Origin: Burkholderiales bacterium
GTDB taxonomy: Bacteria; Pseudomonadota; Gammaproteobacteria; Burkholderiales; SG8-39
Direction: 5' to 3'
Assembly (NCBI GenBank): GCA_017880775.1
Contig: JADGRQ010000003.1
Location: forward strand, 1 to 64,000
Length of the DNA: 64,000 nucleotides
Below are positions 43,299 to 51,822 of the stretch, in pieces. The translations under genes were made by a program, and so were the position numbers. How positions within the stretch are numbered: position 1 is the first letter of the stretch; the number at the start of each line of letters is the position of its first letter. The notes under the pieces were generated by a model. The model saw nothing but the letters and a program-made list of their open reading frames with translations. It was not told the DNA's origin and searched no databases.

Positions 43299-44918
43299 AT
43301 GAGCGAAACGCCTCAGCTAGATTCCGACGCCAACGCAGCGCTGCAGTTCGACGATCCCGACAGTTGCAAGCTGTGGCTCGAGAACATACCGCTTGCCAAT
43401 GTCGTCGTGGCGCAGCGCCAGCTGCTCGCGGCGGTCGGGGAGTTCAACCGAGCCAGCCTGAAGGGTGCGGTGCGCCTCGCAACGCTCGAGACCTTGCGCG
43501 AGGCGGTCAAGTTCGTGCAGATCGAGCAGGCGCGGCGCTTCACCAACCGCGCATTGCCGATGATCCAGGCCGAAGCCACGGTATTCGAGCACACCATCGA
43601 GCTCTGGGATGCGATGCGCCTCGGCTACCTGCGCTGCTTCGAGGCGTGCGTCGCGGGCGAGCCGGGTATGCGTGGCCAGGCTGCGCTGGTGTGCCAGCGC
43701 ATTCTCGCCTATCTGGGCTTGCGGATGTTTCATCACTACCGCGCATACCGCCAGGTTCCGGTTTCCGACTGGCGGGCGCTCAACGACATGTATGCCTCGG
43801 CCGAGCGACTCGAGGTCACCGATGTCGCCGTCAAGGATTACCTGAATCGCGATATCACCGATACCTCGCCGCGCATCGCCTACATGCGGGCCACGCTGAT
43901 GGGCCTGGTCAATCCGAACGAACTGTCGCAGCGGCAGATCACGTTCGTCGCCTACCTGCTCGAACGCTGGGCCGGGAAGGTGGACGTCGCCCGGTCTCCG
44001 ATCGATGAAGGCGCGGAAATACCGCCGCTCTGGGTGGATCTCGCCGGCGCGCGCTGCGCCGAGCGTGGCAAGCCCGAAGGAGGCGAGCTGCGCTACCTCG
44101 ATTCACGCCCGCTGGCGAAGAGTCTGCGCAACCGCATCGCGCTGTTGCGCAAGGGCGAATCGCCCTCGAAGCTCGCCCTGGGCAAGGATTGCGTGCAGCC
44201 CTCATGCGAGCAGCTGCTGGTGTTCCTCTACCGGCAGTGGTGCCGGCCCCGAACGCCGCGCGCGCACGATCGCAAGCACATCTCCGATGTCGCGCAGGCG
44301 TGCAACGACATGGCGGCGATCCACTACCACATTGCAGGCAAGGTGTTCCGCCAACCCGGGGAGCGGCGCGAGCTTTCAGAGAAGGAGCACGATCAGATCG
44401 CCACTTTCGGGCGCGTCAGCACGCGTGACGAAGACAATTACGGAGTGGTGGCCGGCTTTCTGCTGGAGCACTGGCAGCTTGAGGACCAGAGCGTGCAGGG
44501 CCTGGAAATGGTGCGGCGCGCGGGCAACCCGGGCAAGCGCTTTGCGCATGGCCAGCTGGTCGGGGTTCGACCTGAAGACAGCAAGAATTTCATGCTCGCA
44601 CAGGTGCGCTGGTTGATGCAGGGCGAGGAGGGCGATCTGCACACCGGCCTGCGCCTGCTCGCCGGCGTACCGGCGGCGGTCGCGGTACGCCCCGTCGGGG
44701 TCAACATTTCCGGGCGCGAGCAATACACGCAGGCATTGACCCTGAGCGGCGAGAGTACGCTGGGTATGCCACCGACGCTGGTGCTCCCGGCGGGTTGGTT
44801 CAAGCCGGGCCGCGTGATCGAGGCTTTCATCGAAAAGCCGGCGCGCTTGCGCCTCGACGCAATGATCGAGCGTGGCATTGACTTCGAGCGCGTCGGGTTC
44901 GAGCAGTTGCCGAACTAG
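43299..44918 (+). CDS. Conserved hypothetical protein, 539 aa, upstream of ubiE
   Basis: I do not recognise a defined family. The cytosolic product has a helical N-terminal two-thirds (PLANVVVAQRQLLAAVGEFN, MFHHYRAYRQVP, then a segment with ACNDMAAIHYHIAGKVFRQP) and a C-terminal beta-rich part (YGVVAGFLLEHWQLEDQS, LVGVRPEDSKNFMLAQVRWL, VAVRPVGVN, MIERGIDFERVGFEQL) that resembles a degenerate PilZ-like barrel: several strands and a W, but no RxxxR or [D/N]xSxxG. A c-di-GMP role is speculation. The ATG at 43299 lacks a strong ribosome site. Confidence 0.7.
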   Translation: MSETPQLDSDANAALQFDDPDSCKLWLENIPLANVVVAQRQLLAAVGEFNRASLKGAVRLATLETLREAVKFVQIEQARRFTNRALPMIQAEATVFEHTIELWDAMRLGYLRCFEACVAGEPGMRGQAALVCQRILAYLGLRMFHHYRAYRQVPVSDWRALNDMYASAERLEVTDVAVKDYLNRDITDTSPRIAYMRATLMGLVNPNELSQRQITFVAYLLERWAGKVDVARSPIDEGAEIPPLWVDLAGARCAERGKPEGGELRYLDSRPLAKSLRNRIALLRKGESPSKLALGKDCVQPSCEQLLVFLYRQWCRPRTPRAHDRKHISDVAQACNDMAAIHYHIAGKVFRQPGERRELSEKEHDQIATFGRVSTRDEDNYGVVAGFLLEHWQLEDQSVQGLEMVRRAGNPGKRFAHGQLVGVRPEDSKNFMLAQVRWLMQGEEGDLHTGLRLLAGVPAAVAVRPVGVNISGREQYTQALTLSGESTLGMPPTLVLPAGWFKPGRVIEAFIEKPARLRLDAMIERGIDFERVGFEQLPN

Positions 44919-44966
44919 TGTGAAGTGCAAGTACATACTTACCCTAAATAGACAGAAGAAGGCTCC

Positions 44967-45704
44967 TTGACTGATCGTATGCAGTTTGGCTTTGAAGCGG
45001 TGGATGAACGCGCCAAGGCGGCTCGGGTGCGCGGGGTGTTCGATCGCGTCGCCTCGCGCTACGACCTGATGAACGACTTGATGTCGCTCGGCCTGCACCG
45101 GATCTGGAAGGCGTTCGCGGTGGCGATCTCGGGTGTGCGTCCAGGGGATCGCGTGCTGGATGTGGCAGGTGGTAGCGGCGACTTGGCGCGCGCATTCGCG
45201 CGGCGGGTCGGACCACAGGGCGCGGTCTGGCTGACCGACATCAACGCCAACATGCTCGCACGCGGACGTGACCGGTTGTTCGACGCCGGCCTGTCCGTAC
45301 CCGTGGCGCAGTGCGACGCGGAACGCCTGCCGTTTCCGGCGCGCTACTTCGACTGCGTCAGCGTGGGATTCGGCTTGCGCAACATGACGCACAAGGACGC
45401 GGCGCTCGCCGAGATGGCGCGGGTGCTCAAGCCCGGGGGCAGGCTGCTGGTGCTCGAGTTTTCGAAGGTATGGGCGCCATTGCGCCCGGCATACGACTGC
45501 TATTCCTTCGGCGTGCTGCCCTGGCTCGGGGCGCGCGTCGCCGGGGATGCAGCGGCCTACCGTTACCTCGCGGAGTCGATCCGTGTGCACCCCGACCAGG
45601 CGGCGCTGGCGGCGATGCTGGAACGCGCAGGGCTCGAACGGGTCCAATATTTCAATCTGGCTGCCGGGGTGGCTGCGGTGCATCGTGGTTACAAGACGGC
45701 CTGA
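44967..45704 (+). CDS. ubiE: Demethylmenaquinone/2-methoxy-6-polyprenyl-1,4-benzoquinol methyltransferase
   Basis: A 245-residue SAM enzyme for ubiquinone (and menaquinone) synthesis. [36 protein letters not shown] is the family start (shown in part), [12 protein letters not shown] binds SAM, and [13 protein letters not shown] and [18 protein letters not shown] follow; a C-terminal [14 protein letters not shown] completes it. The TTG at 44967 is the likely start; ATG at 44979 would remove four residues. A short ubi gene run (ubiE, ubiJ, ubiB) continues downstream. Confidence 0.95.
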   Translation: MTDRMQFGFEAVDERAKAARVRGVFDRVASRYDLMNDLMSLGLHRIWKAFAVAISGVRPGDRVLDVAGGSGDLARAFARRVGPQGAVWLTDINANMLARGRDRLFDAGLSVPVAQCDAERLPFPARYFDCVSVGFGLRNMTHKDAALAEMARVLKPGGRLLVLEFSKVWAPLRPAYDCYSFGVLPWLGARVAGDAAAYRYLAESIRVHPDQAALAAMLERAGLERVQYFNLAAGVAAVHRGYKTA

Positions 45705-45764
45705 GTCGGGGTAGGATACGGAACACCTAGGGCAAACTAGGGAGCAAACTGTTCGAGGACGGAA

Positions 45765-46625
45765 ATGAAGAAGATACTTTTGGGCGTGTGCGCCGTTCTG
45801 CTCGGCGTCTCGCTGACGATGGACCAGGCAGCGGCGGCAAGGCTGGGCGGCGGTCGTAGCTTGGGCGCGCAACGCTCGATCGCCAATACTCCACCGGCGG
45901 CAACACCGGCGCGGCAAGCGCAGCAAGCCGCGCCTGTCCAGGCGAAACCGGCGGCTGCGCCGCAACCCGCGGGAAGCCGTTGGGCCGGGATCCTCGGCGG
46001 GCTCGCGATCGGAGGCATGCTTGGCTGGATGCTGGGCTCGAGCGGCATGGCCGGCCCGGTCATGAGCATGCTGATGCTTGCGTTGCTTGTGTTTGCGGCG
46101 TTTGCCGTGTTTCGCATGCTCAAAGCGCAGCGCGGCCAGACCTCGCCGCCAATGCAGTATGCCGGGCTCGGGAATGAAACCGTCGCGGCACCACCGCCAT
46201 CACAGGTCTCGGGCTTCGATGCGCAACCGCCAATGATCGCAGCCGCGCCAGCGAATGTCCCGCCAGGCTTCGATGTAGCGGGCTTCGTGCGCCAGGCCAA
46301 GCTCAACTACATCAAGCTGCAGGGGATCAACGACTCCGGCAACGCCGAGGCTTTGCGTGAGTTCACGACCCCGGAAATGTTCGATTCCATGCGCGCGGAC
46401 ATTGCGCAGCCTGCGGCGCAGCGCACAGATGTGGTGACGCTCAATGCGGATCTGCTCGAAGTCGTGACCGAGGGCGACAAACACTGGGCGAGCGTGCGTT
46501 TTTCCGGGCTGGTGAGCGACGCACCCGGCCAGGCGCCGACCCCATTCGAGGAAGTCTGGAATCTCGCCAAGCCCGTCGACGGCTCGAGCGGCTGGCTGCT
46601 TGCGGGCATCCAGCAGATGCACTGA
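45765..46625 (+). CDS. Tim44-like domain protein
   Basis: A 286-residue protein with a signal peptide or N-terminal helix, a low-complexity Ala/Pro/Gln stretch, a Gly-rich hydrophobic segment (WAGILGGLAIGGMLGWMLGSSGMAG and following, residues about 72-110), and a C-terminal Tim44/MBA1-like domain (FVRQAKLNYIKLQGINDSGN, EMFDSMRADIAQ, WASVRFSGLV, EEVWNLAKPV). The gene sits between ubiE and ubiJ in many betaproteobacteria; its role is unknown. GAGGACGGAA lies directly before the ATG. It is followed by a terminator. Confidence 0.9.
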   Translation: MKKILLGVCAVLLGVSLTMDQAAAARLGGGRSLGAQRSIANTPPAATPARQAQQAAPVQAKPAAAPQPAGSRWAGILGGLAIGGMLGWMLGSSGMAGPVMSMLMLALLVFAAFAVFRMLKAQRGQTSPPMQYAGLGNETVAAPPPSQVSGFDAQPPMIAAAPANVPPGFDVAGFVRQAKLNYIKLQGINDSGNAEALREFTTPEMFDSMRADIAQPAAQRTDVVTLNADLLEVVTEGDKHWASVRFSGLVSDAPGQAPTPFEEVWNLAKPVDGSSGWLLAGIQQMH

Positions 46626-46656
46626 GCGGTCCGCCGCAGTATTCGAAGTTGCATCC

Positions 46657-46686
46657 GAAGGCCACTGCGGGTGGCCTTCATTATTT
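46657..46686 (+). terminator. Rho-independent terminator after the Tim44-like gene
   Basis: GAAGGCCAC (46657-46665) and GTGGCCTTC (46671-46679) form a 9-bp perfect stem with a 5-base loop, followed by ATTATTT. The T-rich tail touches the ubiJ ATG at 46687. It would end transcription of the ubiE/Tim44-like unit, or attenuate it before ubiJ. Confidence 0.72.
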
Positions 46687-47283
46687 ATGCGCCTGATCAC
46701 CCTTCCGGCAGCGGTCCTGCTCAACAAGTTGCTCGACTCCGAGCCGTGGGCACGCGCGAGGTTGGCCCCGTTTGCCGGAGAGACCGTCGAATTCGCCGGC
46801 GCACCCGCACCACCGGTGCGTCTTGCGATTCGCGATGGTGGTCACATTGCGCCGGGTGACGCCGCACCGACCCTGACCCTCAACCTGCGTAGAGGGGTTC
46901 TCGGAATTCTCGCCTCCGCGGCTCCCGGCGAAGATCGGCTGGTGCACATGTTCGACGTCTCGGGGAACGCCCGGCTGGCGAGCGAGATCATGCTGCTCGC
47001 GCGCCACCTGCGCTGGGACGCCGAAGAAGATCTCTCCAGCCTCCTCGGCGACGTTCTCGCGCACCGGGTGGCCGGCGCAGCGCGCGCCTTCGCGGCGTGG
47101 CATCTCGAGGCGGCGCGCCGCCTTGCCGAGAACGTCGTGGAATACGCGGTCGAAGAGCGGCGCCTGCTGGTCGCGCGCGGCGAGCTGGAGGATTTTGCGG
47201 CGGGCGTCGCGCAATTTCGCGATCGGGTTGCGCGGTTTGCCAAGCGGCTCGAGTTGGCCGGCGCCGCGTCGCCCGGGCGGTGA
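46687..47283 (+). CDS. ubiJ: UbiJ, ubiquinone biosynthesis accessory factor (SCP2 domain)
   Basis: A 198-residue protein with an N-terminal SCP2-like lipid-binding domain (AVLLNKLLDSEPWARARLAPFAGE, LTLNLRRGVLGIL, FDVSGNARLASEIMLLARHLRWD, DLSSLLGDVLAHRV) and a C-terminal coiled-coil-like helix with LAENVVEYAVEERRLL. UbiJ helps the Ubi complex handle polyprenyl quinone precursors in the cytosol. The ATG at 46687 comes straight after a terminator tail and has no visible ribosome site. Confidence 0.9.
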   Translation: MRLITLPAAVLLNKLLDSEPWARARLAPFAGETVEFAGAPAPPVRLAIRDGGHIAPGDAAPTLTLNLRRGVLGILASAAPGEDRLVHMFDVSGNARLASEIMLLARHLRWDAEEDLSSLLGDVLAHRVAGAARAFAAWHLEAARRLAENVVEYAVEERRLLVARGELEDFAAGVAQFRDRVARFAKRLELAGAASPGR

Positions 47284-47292
47284 GAGCGGCGC

Positions 47293-48837
47293 GTGGAGCG
47301 GATTGCACGGCTGGCCCGCATCTTCGCGATCGCGCTGCGCTTCGGTTTGTACGAGTTTGTGCCGCGCGCGCGCGGCGCGCGGCTGGCGGCATGGCTCGCG
47401 CGCCTGACCGGGGCCGAACTCGATACGCCGCGTGCTGAGCGCCTGCGTCGCGCGCTCGAAGCATTGGGTCCGATTTTCGTCAAGTTCGGCCAGGTGCTCT
47501 CGACGCGACGCGACCTGCTGCCGCGCGACCTCGCCGACGAACTCGCGAAACTGCAGGACCGCGTGCCACCGTTCGCACCTGATCAAGCGATTGCCGAAAT
47601 AGAACGTTCGCTTGGGCGGCGGATCGATGAGCTGTACCTGGAGTTCGAGCGCGAGCCGAAAGCGAGCGCGTCGATTGCACAGGTGCATTTTGCTTGTCTG
47701 AGGGACGGGACCCCCGGTGGGCGCGAAGTCGCCGTCAAGGTGCTGCGCCCGGGCGTGGAGGCTGCGATTGCGCGCGACGTGGCGCTGCTCGAGACCGCCG
47801 CGGCGCTGATCGAGCGGCTGTGGGCGGAGGGCCGACGCCTGAAGCCGCGCCAAGTCGTGGCGGAATTCGCCCACCACCTCGAGGGCGAACTTGACCTGAT
47901 GCGAGAGGCGGCGAACGCCTCGCAGCTGGCGCGCAATTTCCACGCCTCGCCTCTGCTGGCAGTGCCGGAGGTGCACTGGGACTACTGCGCCCAGCGGGTG
48001 ATGACCATGCAGCGCATGCACGGAACGCCAGTGAATCAGCTCGAAGAACTGCGCGCCAAAGGCGTCGACATGCCACGGCTGGCGCGCGCCGGCGTCGATA
48101 TCTTTTTCACGCAGGTGTTCCGCGACGGCTTCTTCCACGCCGACATGCATCCGGGCAACATCCTCGTCAACACGCAAGGCGCGCTGCGCGGGCAGTACAT
48201 CGCGCTCGACTTCGGCATCATGGGCACGCTGTCCGACATCGACAAGAACTACCTGGCGCAGAACTTCATCGCATTCTTCAATCGCGATTACTACCGCGTG
48301 GCCCAGGCGCACGTGGAGGCGGGCTGGGTGCCGGCCGGGACGCGCGTGGACGAATTCGAGGCCGCGATCCGCGCCGTCTGCGAGCCGATCTTCGCGCGTC
48401 CGCTCAAGGAGATTTACTTCGGTCGGCTGTTGCTGCGTCTGTTCCAGGCCTCGCGCCGCTTCAACGTCGAGATCCAGCCGCAGCTGGTGATGCTGCAGAA
48501 GACGCTGCTTAACATCGAGGGGCTCGGCCGCCAGCTTGATCCCGATCTGGATCTCTGGCAGACGGCGAAACCCTATCTCGAGCGCTGGATGACCGAGCAG
48601 GTCGGCTGGCGGGCGCTGCTGCGCACAGTGCGCCGCGAAGCGCCGTACTGGGCAAGTACGCTGCCGCAGCTGCCGCGGCTGGCGCATCGTTTGCTCGCGC
48701 AGGACCGGCTTGGCGCCGTCGAACAGGCGCTCGAACGGCTGCGCGCAGAACAGTCGCGCCGCAACCGGCTGCTCGCCGCGGTTCTCGCGGTTCTCGCGAC
48801 CGGCCTCGCGGTGCAGATCGTGCTGCTGTTCGCTTAG
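47293..48837 (+). CDS. ubiB: UbiB, ubiquinone biosynthesis regulatory atypical kinase
   Basis: A 514-residue membrane-tethered atypical kinase (ABC1/COQ8 family). [20 protein letters not shown] is the KxGQ-type N-terminal extension, [12 protein letters not shown] the A-rich nucleotide loop, [11 protein letters not shown] the Lys, [15 protein letters not shown] and IALDFGIMG the catalytic and metal sites. Two C-terminal helices ([25 protein letters not shown]) anchor it in the inner membrane. The GTG at 47293 follows ubiJ by 9 bases. Confidence 0.95.
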   Translation: MERIARLARIFAIALRFGLYEFVPRARGARLAAWLARLTGAELDTPRAERLRRALEALGPIFVKFGQVLSTRRDLLPRDLADELAKLQDRVPPFAPDQAIAEIERSLGRRIDELYLEFEREPKASASIAQVHFACLRDGTPGGREVAVKVLRPGVEAAIARDVALLETAAALIERLWAEGRRLKPRQVVAEFAHHLEGELDLMREAANASQLARNFHASPLLAVPEVHWDYCAQRVMTMQRMHGTPVNQLEELRAKGVDMPRLARAGVDIFFTQVFRDGFFHADMHPGNILVNTQGALRGQYIALDFGIMGTLSDIDKNYLAQNFIAFFNRDYYRVAQAHVEAGWVPAGTRVDEFEAAIRAVCEPIFARPLKEIYFGRLLLRLFQASRRFNVEIQPQLVMLQKTLLNIEGLGRQLDPDLDLWQTAKPYLERWMTEQVGWRALLRTVRREAPYWASTLPQLPRLAHRLLAQDRLGAVEQALERLRAEQSRRNRLLAAVLAVLATGLAVQIVLLFA

Positions 48838-48848
48838 TTGCCCGGGAC

Positions 48849-49460
48849 GTGGCCCAGGACAGTTCGCGCCCGGATTTCTGGGACACGCGCTACGCAGCGG
48901 GTGTCACGCCCTGGGATGCGCGGTGCGTGCCTCCGATGCTCGCCGCCTGGGTCGCTGCGCAGGCGGCGCGCTTGCGCGGCGCCCGGGTTTTGATTCCGGG
49001 CTGCGGCAGCGGCTATGAGGTACGCTGCTTTGCCGAGGCCGGTTGCGAGGTACTGGCGATCGACTTCAGCGACGCCGCGCTCGCGGCGGCGAGGCGTGAG
49101 CTGGGCGACCTTGGGCATCTTGTTCGCAAAGCGGATTTCTTTGGATTCGAGGACGATGCCACGCCGTTCGATGTGATTTACGAGCGCGCCCTGTTGTGTG
49201 CGCTGCCACGCGGCCAGTGGCCCGATTGGGGCCGACGGGTGGCGGCGCTGCTCGCGCCGGGCGGCCTGCTAGCCGGGTTCTACTACTTCGATGACAACGT
49301 CAGGGGCCCGCCGTTTGGCATCAACGCGACCGCGCTCGAGGCTCTGCTCGCAACCGCCTTCGATCGCCTCGAGGACAGCATCGTTCCCGATGAACAATGC
49401 CTGCCGGTGTTCGCCGGCAAGGAACGCTGGCAGGTGTGGAGACGTCGCGCCTCGCTATAA
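48849..49460 (+). CDS. SAM-dependent methyltransferase, thiopurine methyltransferase (TPMT)-like
   Basis: A 203-residue TPMT-family enzyme: PDFWDTRYAAGVTPWD at the N-terminus, VLIPGCGSGYEVRCFAEAG binding SAM, LAIDFSDAALAAAR, and FDVIYERALLCALPR. Bacterial members methylate thiols, tellurium or selenium compounds; the substrate is unknown. The GTG at 48849 follows ubiB by 11 bases, and a TATAAT (49455-49460) at its end may serve the next gene. Confidence 0.9.
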   Translation: MAQDSSRPDFWDTRYAAGVTPWDARCVPPMLAAWVAAQAARLRGARVLIPGCGSGYEVRCFAEAGCEVLAIDFSDAALAAARRELGDLGHLVRKADFFGFEDDATPFDVIYERALLCALPRGQWPDWGRRVAALLAPGGLLAGFYYFDDNVRGPPFGINATALEALLATAFDRLEDSIVPDEQCLPVFAGKERWQVWRRRASL

Positions 49461-49490
49461 TCGCGCAGCGCTTCGGACCGGATCTCGCTG

Positions 49491-49595
49491 ATGCTGATTG
49501 CCTTCGTCGTGCTGTATCTGCTGCTCACCATCGCGATCGGATTGTGGGCCGCGATCGCCTCGCGCGCACCGGAGCACGCCCACGCCCAGCATTGA
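49491..49595 (+). pseudogene. Remnant of Na+/solute symporter: N-terminus joined to a short tail
   Basis: A 34-codon frame from ATG 49491 begins MLIAFVVLYLLLTIAIGLWAA, the start of sodium:solute symporter (SSF) proteins, where a long protein with many more membrane helices normally follows. Here it changes after about residue 22 to SRAPEHAHAQH and a stop. The pattern is like the FAD-oxidase remnant at 42909: head kept, body lost. It could also be a genuine small membrane peptide. It is 30 bases from the upstream gene, with a TATAAT (49455-49460) in front. Confidence 0.5.
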
Positions 49596-50676
49596 GGCTT
49601 CGCGCCGCTCGCCGCTGGCGAGACTGCTATTTGTCGTCTATGCGCTGCTGGTGGTCTATGCATCGCTCTATCCGCTCTCCGGGTGGCGCGACCAGGGTCT
49701 TTCCGTATTCGCGTTCCTGACGGGCGCCTGGCCGCGCTACGTCACGCCGTTCGACGTTGGCGCCAACCTGATCGGCTACGTGCCGTTCGGGTTCCTGTGC
49801 GTGCTTGCGGTGCGTTCGCGTCTTTCCGCGTCTGCTTCGGTACTGGTCGCGCTGGCGGCAGGGGCCGCCCTGTCGATTGCGCTTGAGGCGGCCCAAAGCC
49901 TGCTTCCTGCGCGCATCCCCTCGAAGCTCGACGTACTGAGCAATACCGCCGGGGCGCTCGCGGGCGCACTGCTCGCGGTACCGCTGGCGCGCTGGCTGCT
50001 CGAGAAGGGCCCGTTGCTCGCCCTGCGCACGGCCTGGTTCACGCCGGGTCCGCGCACCGATTTCGGGCTGGTCATGCTCGCGCTGTGGTTGCTTACGCAA
50101 TTGGACGCCACGACGTTGCTGTTCGGCGCCGGCGACCTGCGCGAGTGGTTTGCCCCGCCTGCGGGCGGTGTGCATGCGCCCGAGTTGTTCGTCACCATTG
50201 AGGCGCTGGTAGCGTTCGGTCACTTGGTGGCGGTGGCTGCTCTCGCATCGGTGCTTGTGCAGCCGGGGGCGCCGGCGCGCGTCGTCGTGGCCATCCTGCT
50301 GGTTGCCGCTCTGGCGGTGAAAACGGTGGCATTCGCGATCGTGTTCCAGGCGCAGAATGTGCTGTCCTGGCTGACACCGGGCGGAATGAAAGGTCTCGCA
50401 TTCGGCGCGCCGGTGGCGCTGCTGGTGGTCGCGCTGCCGCGAACGTTGCGTCTCGCTTTAGCGGCGTTGCTGTTGATGGGCAGTACCGCGCTGGTGAATC
50501 TCGCACCTTCCAACCCGTACCTCGCCGCAATTCTCAAGCTCTGGCAACAGGGGCATTTCCTCAACCTGAATGGCCTGACGCGGCTGGTCTCGGCACTCTG
50601 GCCGTTCGCGGCGCTCGTCTGCGTGTTCGCGCTGGTTGCCGCGCGTCCCGCCGCGAAGACACCGAGCGTCGATTAG
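49591..50676 (+). CDS. VanZ-family membrane protein
   Basis: A multi-span protein (about 10 hydrophobic segments) with a VanZ-like core: LARLLFVVYALLVVYASLYP, DVGANLIGYVPFGFLCVLAV, AAGAALSIALEAAQSLLPARIPSKLDVLSNTAGA; the second half adds further helices. VanZ proteins are linked to teicoplanin resistance in some Gram-positives, and are of unknown role here. No standard start sits at the expected N-terminus: an ATT at 49591 (overlapping the upstream stop) fits best, with a TTG at 49498 and a GTG at 49651 as alternatives. Confidence 0.82.
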   Translation: MEASRRSPLARLLFVVYALLVVYASLYPLSGWRDQGLSVFAFLTGAWPRYVTPFDVGANLIGYVPFGFLCVLAVRSRLSASASVLVALAAGAALSIALEAAQSLLPARIPSKLDVLSNTAGALAGALLAVPLARWLLEKGPLLALRTAWFTPGPRTDFGLVMLALWLLTQLDATTLLFGAGDLREWFAPPAGGVHAPELFVTIEALVAFGHLVAVAALASVLVQPGAPARVVVAILLVAALAVKTVAFAIVFQAQNVLSWLTPGGMKGLAFGAPVALLVVALPRTLRLALAALLLMGSTALVNLAPSNPYLAAILKLWQQGHFLNLNGLTRLVSALWPFAALVCVFALVAARPAAKTPSVD

Positions 50677-50728
50677 AATCCGCCTTCCTCGCCGCTTTTC
50701 CCGGATCCCCGAAGGTGCAAACGTCCGC

Positions 50729-51367
50729 ATGAGCCGTGGCACGACGCGACGCGAGCTGATTCCCGGCCCGGCCGGGAGTATCGAATGCGCCGTCGACACG
50801 CCCGTTGGACCGGTGCGTGGCCTTGCGCTGGTGGCTCACCCGCATCCGCTGTACGGCGGGACACTCGACAACAAGGTGGTACAGACCCTCGCCCGCAGCC
50901 TGGCCGAACTCGGATACCTCGTGCTACGGCCCAATTTCCGCGGTGTCGGCGCGAGCGAAGGCGCTTTTGACGGGGGGCGCGGCGAGTGTGACGACTTGCT
51001 CGCCACGCTCGATTACGCCGGACGCGAATTCGGCGCGTTGCATCCGGCGTCGCCACCCGTGCTTGCCGGATTCTCGTTCGGCGCAGCGGTGCAGACGCGG
51101 GTTGCCGATCGCCTGGCGTTTGCCGAGGCCGCGCCCGGACGGATGTTGCTGGTCGGCGTTGCGGTGAAGCATTTCGAAGCGCGACCGGTGCCGCGCGATT
51201 CGATCGTGATCCACGGCGAAAGGGACGAAACGGTGCTGCTCGCGGACGTTCTCGACTGGGCGCGTCCGCAGGACCTGCCGATTACCGTGGTGCCGGGCGC
51301 GGACCATTTTTTCCATCGGCGGCTGCACGTGCTGCGCGGGATCGTGCAATACAACTGGCAACGATGA
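50729..51367 (+). CDS. Alpha/beta hydrolase
   Basis: A 212-residue serine hydrolase-like protein: ALVAHPHPLYGGTLDNKVVQ oxyanion strand, VLRPNFRGVGASEGAFDGG, the nucleophile elbow GFSFGAAVQ (Ser), HGERDETVLLADV with the acid, and PGADHFFHRRL with the His. It resembles the family of small bacterial alpha/beta hydrolases of unknown substrate. TAGAAT precedes the leader. The ATG at 50729 gives MSRGTTRREL, with a moderate ribosome site. Confidence 0.88.
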   Translation: MSRGTTRRELIPGPAGSIECAVDTPVGPVRGLALVAHPHPLYGGTLDNKVVQTLARSLAELGYLVLRPNFRGVGASEGAFDGGRGECDDLLATLDYAGREFGALHPASPPVLAGFSFGAAVQTRVADRLAFAEAAPGRMLLVGVAVKHFEARPVPRDSIVIHGERDETVLLADVLDWARPQDLPITVVPGADHFFHRRLHVLRGIVQYNWQR

Positions 51368-51405
51368 ACGCTTTGCGCATGCTCAAATAGGCTTGCGAAG
51401 CGGAT

Positions 51406-51822
51406 ATGCTCCTCGTCAAGGCGCTGCACATCGTCTTCATGGTGACCTGGTTCGCCGGACTGTTCTATCTGCCGCGCCTGTTCGTCTATCACTCGATGGC
51501 CGAGGACCGCGCCGGCATCGAGCGCTTCAAGCTGATGGAGCGCAAGCTCTACTGGGGCATCATGACGCCGGGTGCGGTGCTCACGCTCGCGTTCGGTCTA
51601 TGGCTGTGGCTGGGCTGGTTCCGCGACGCCGGCGGCTGGATGACCATCAAGCTGGTGCTGGCCACGCTGCTCGTCGTGTACCACCTGTGGTGCGGCAAGC
51701 TGCTCGCGGACTTCAGGCACGACCGCAATGCGAGAACGCACGTCTGGTTCCGCTGGTTCAACGAATTTCCCGTTCTGATTCTGTTCGCAGCAGTGCTCCT
51801 CGTTGTCCTCAAACCGTTCTGA
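51406..51822 (+). CDS. hemJ: Protoporphyrinogen IX oxidase HemJ
   Basis: A 138-residue membrane protein with four helices: VKALHIVFMVTWFAGLFYLPRLFVYH (family signature, shown in part), GIMTPGAVLTLAFGLWLW, LVLATLLVVYHLWCGKL and VLILFAAVLLVVLKPF. HemJ binds heme b and oxidises protoporphyrinogen in heme synthesis; the early His, Arg-Leu-Phe-Val-Tyr-His and late YHxWCG are conserved. The gene starts 38 bases after the hydrolase. It overlaps the next gene by 20 bases. Confidence 0.93.
   Translation: MLLVKALHIVFMVTWFAGLFYLPRLFVYHSMAEDRAGIERFKLMERKLYWGIMTPGAVLTLAFGLWLWLGWFRDAGGWMTIKLVLATLLVVYHLWCGKLLADFRHDRNARTHVWFRWFNEFPVLILFAAVLLVVLKPF

Noticed and set aside
46681-48687. Long open frame of 668 codons on the minus strand opposite ubiJ and ubiB
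   Set aside because: No recognisable protein; the plus strand encodes UbiJ and UbiB with all motifs.
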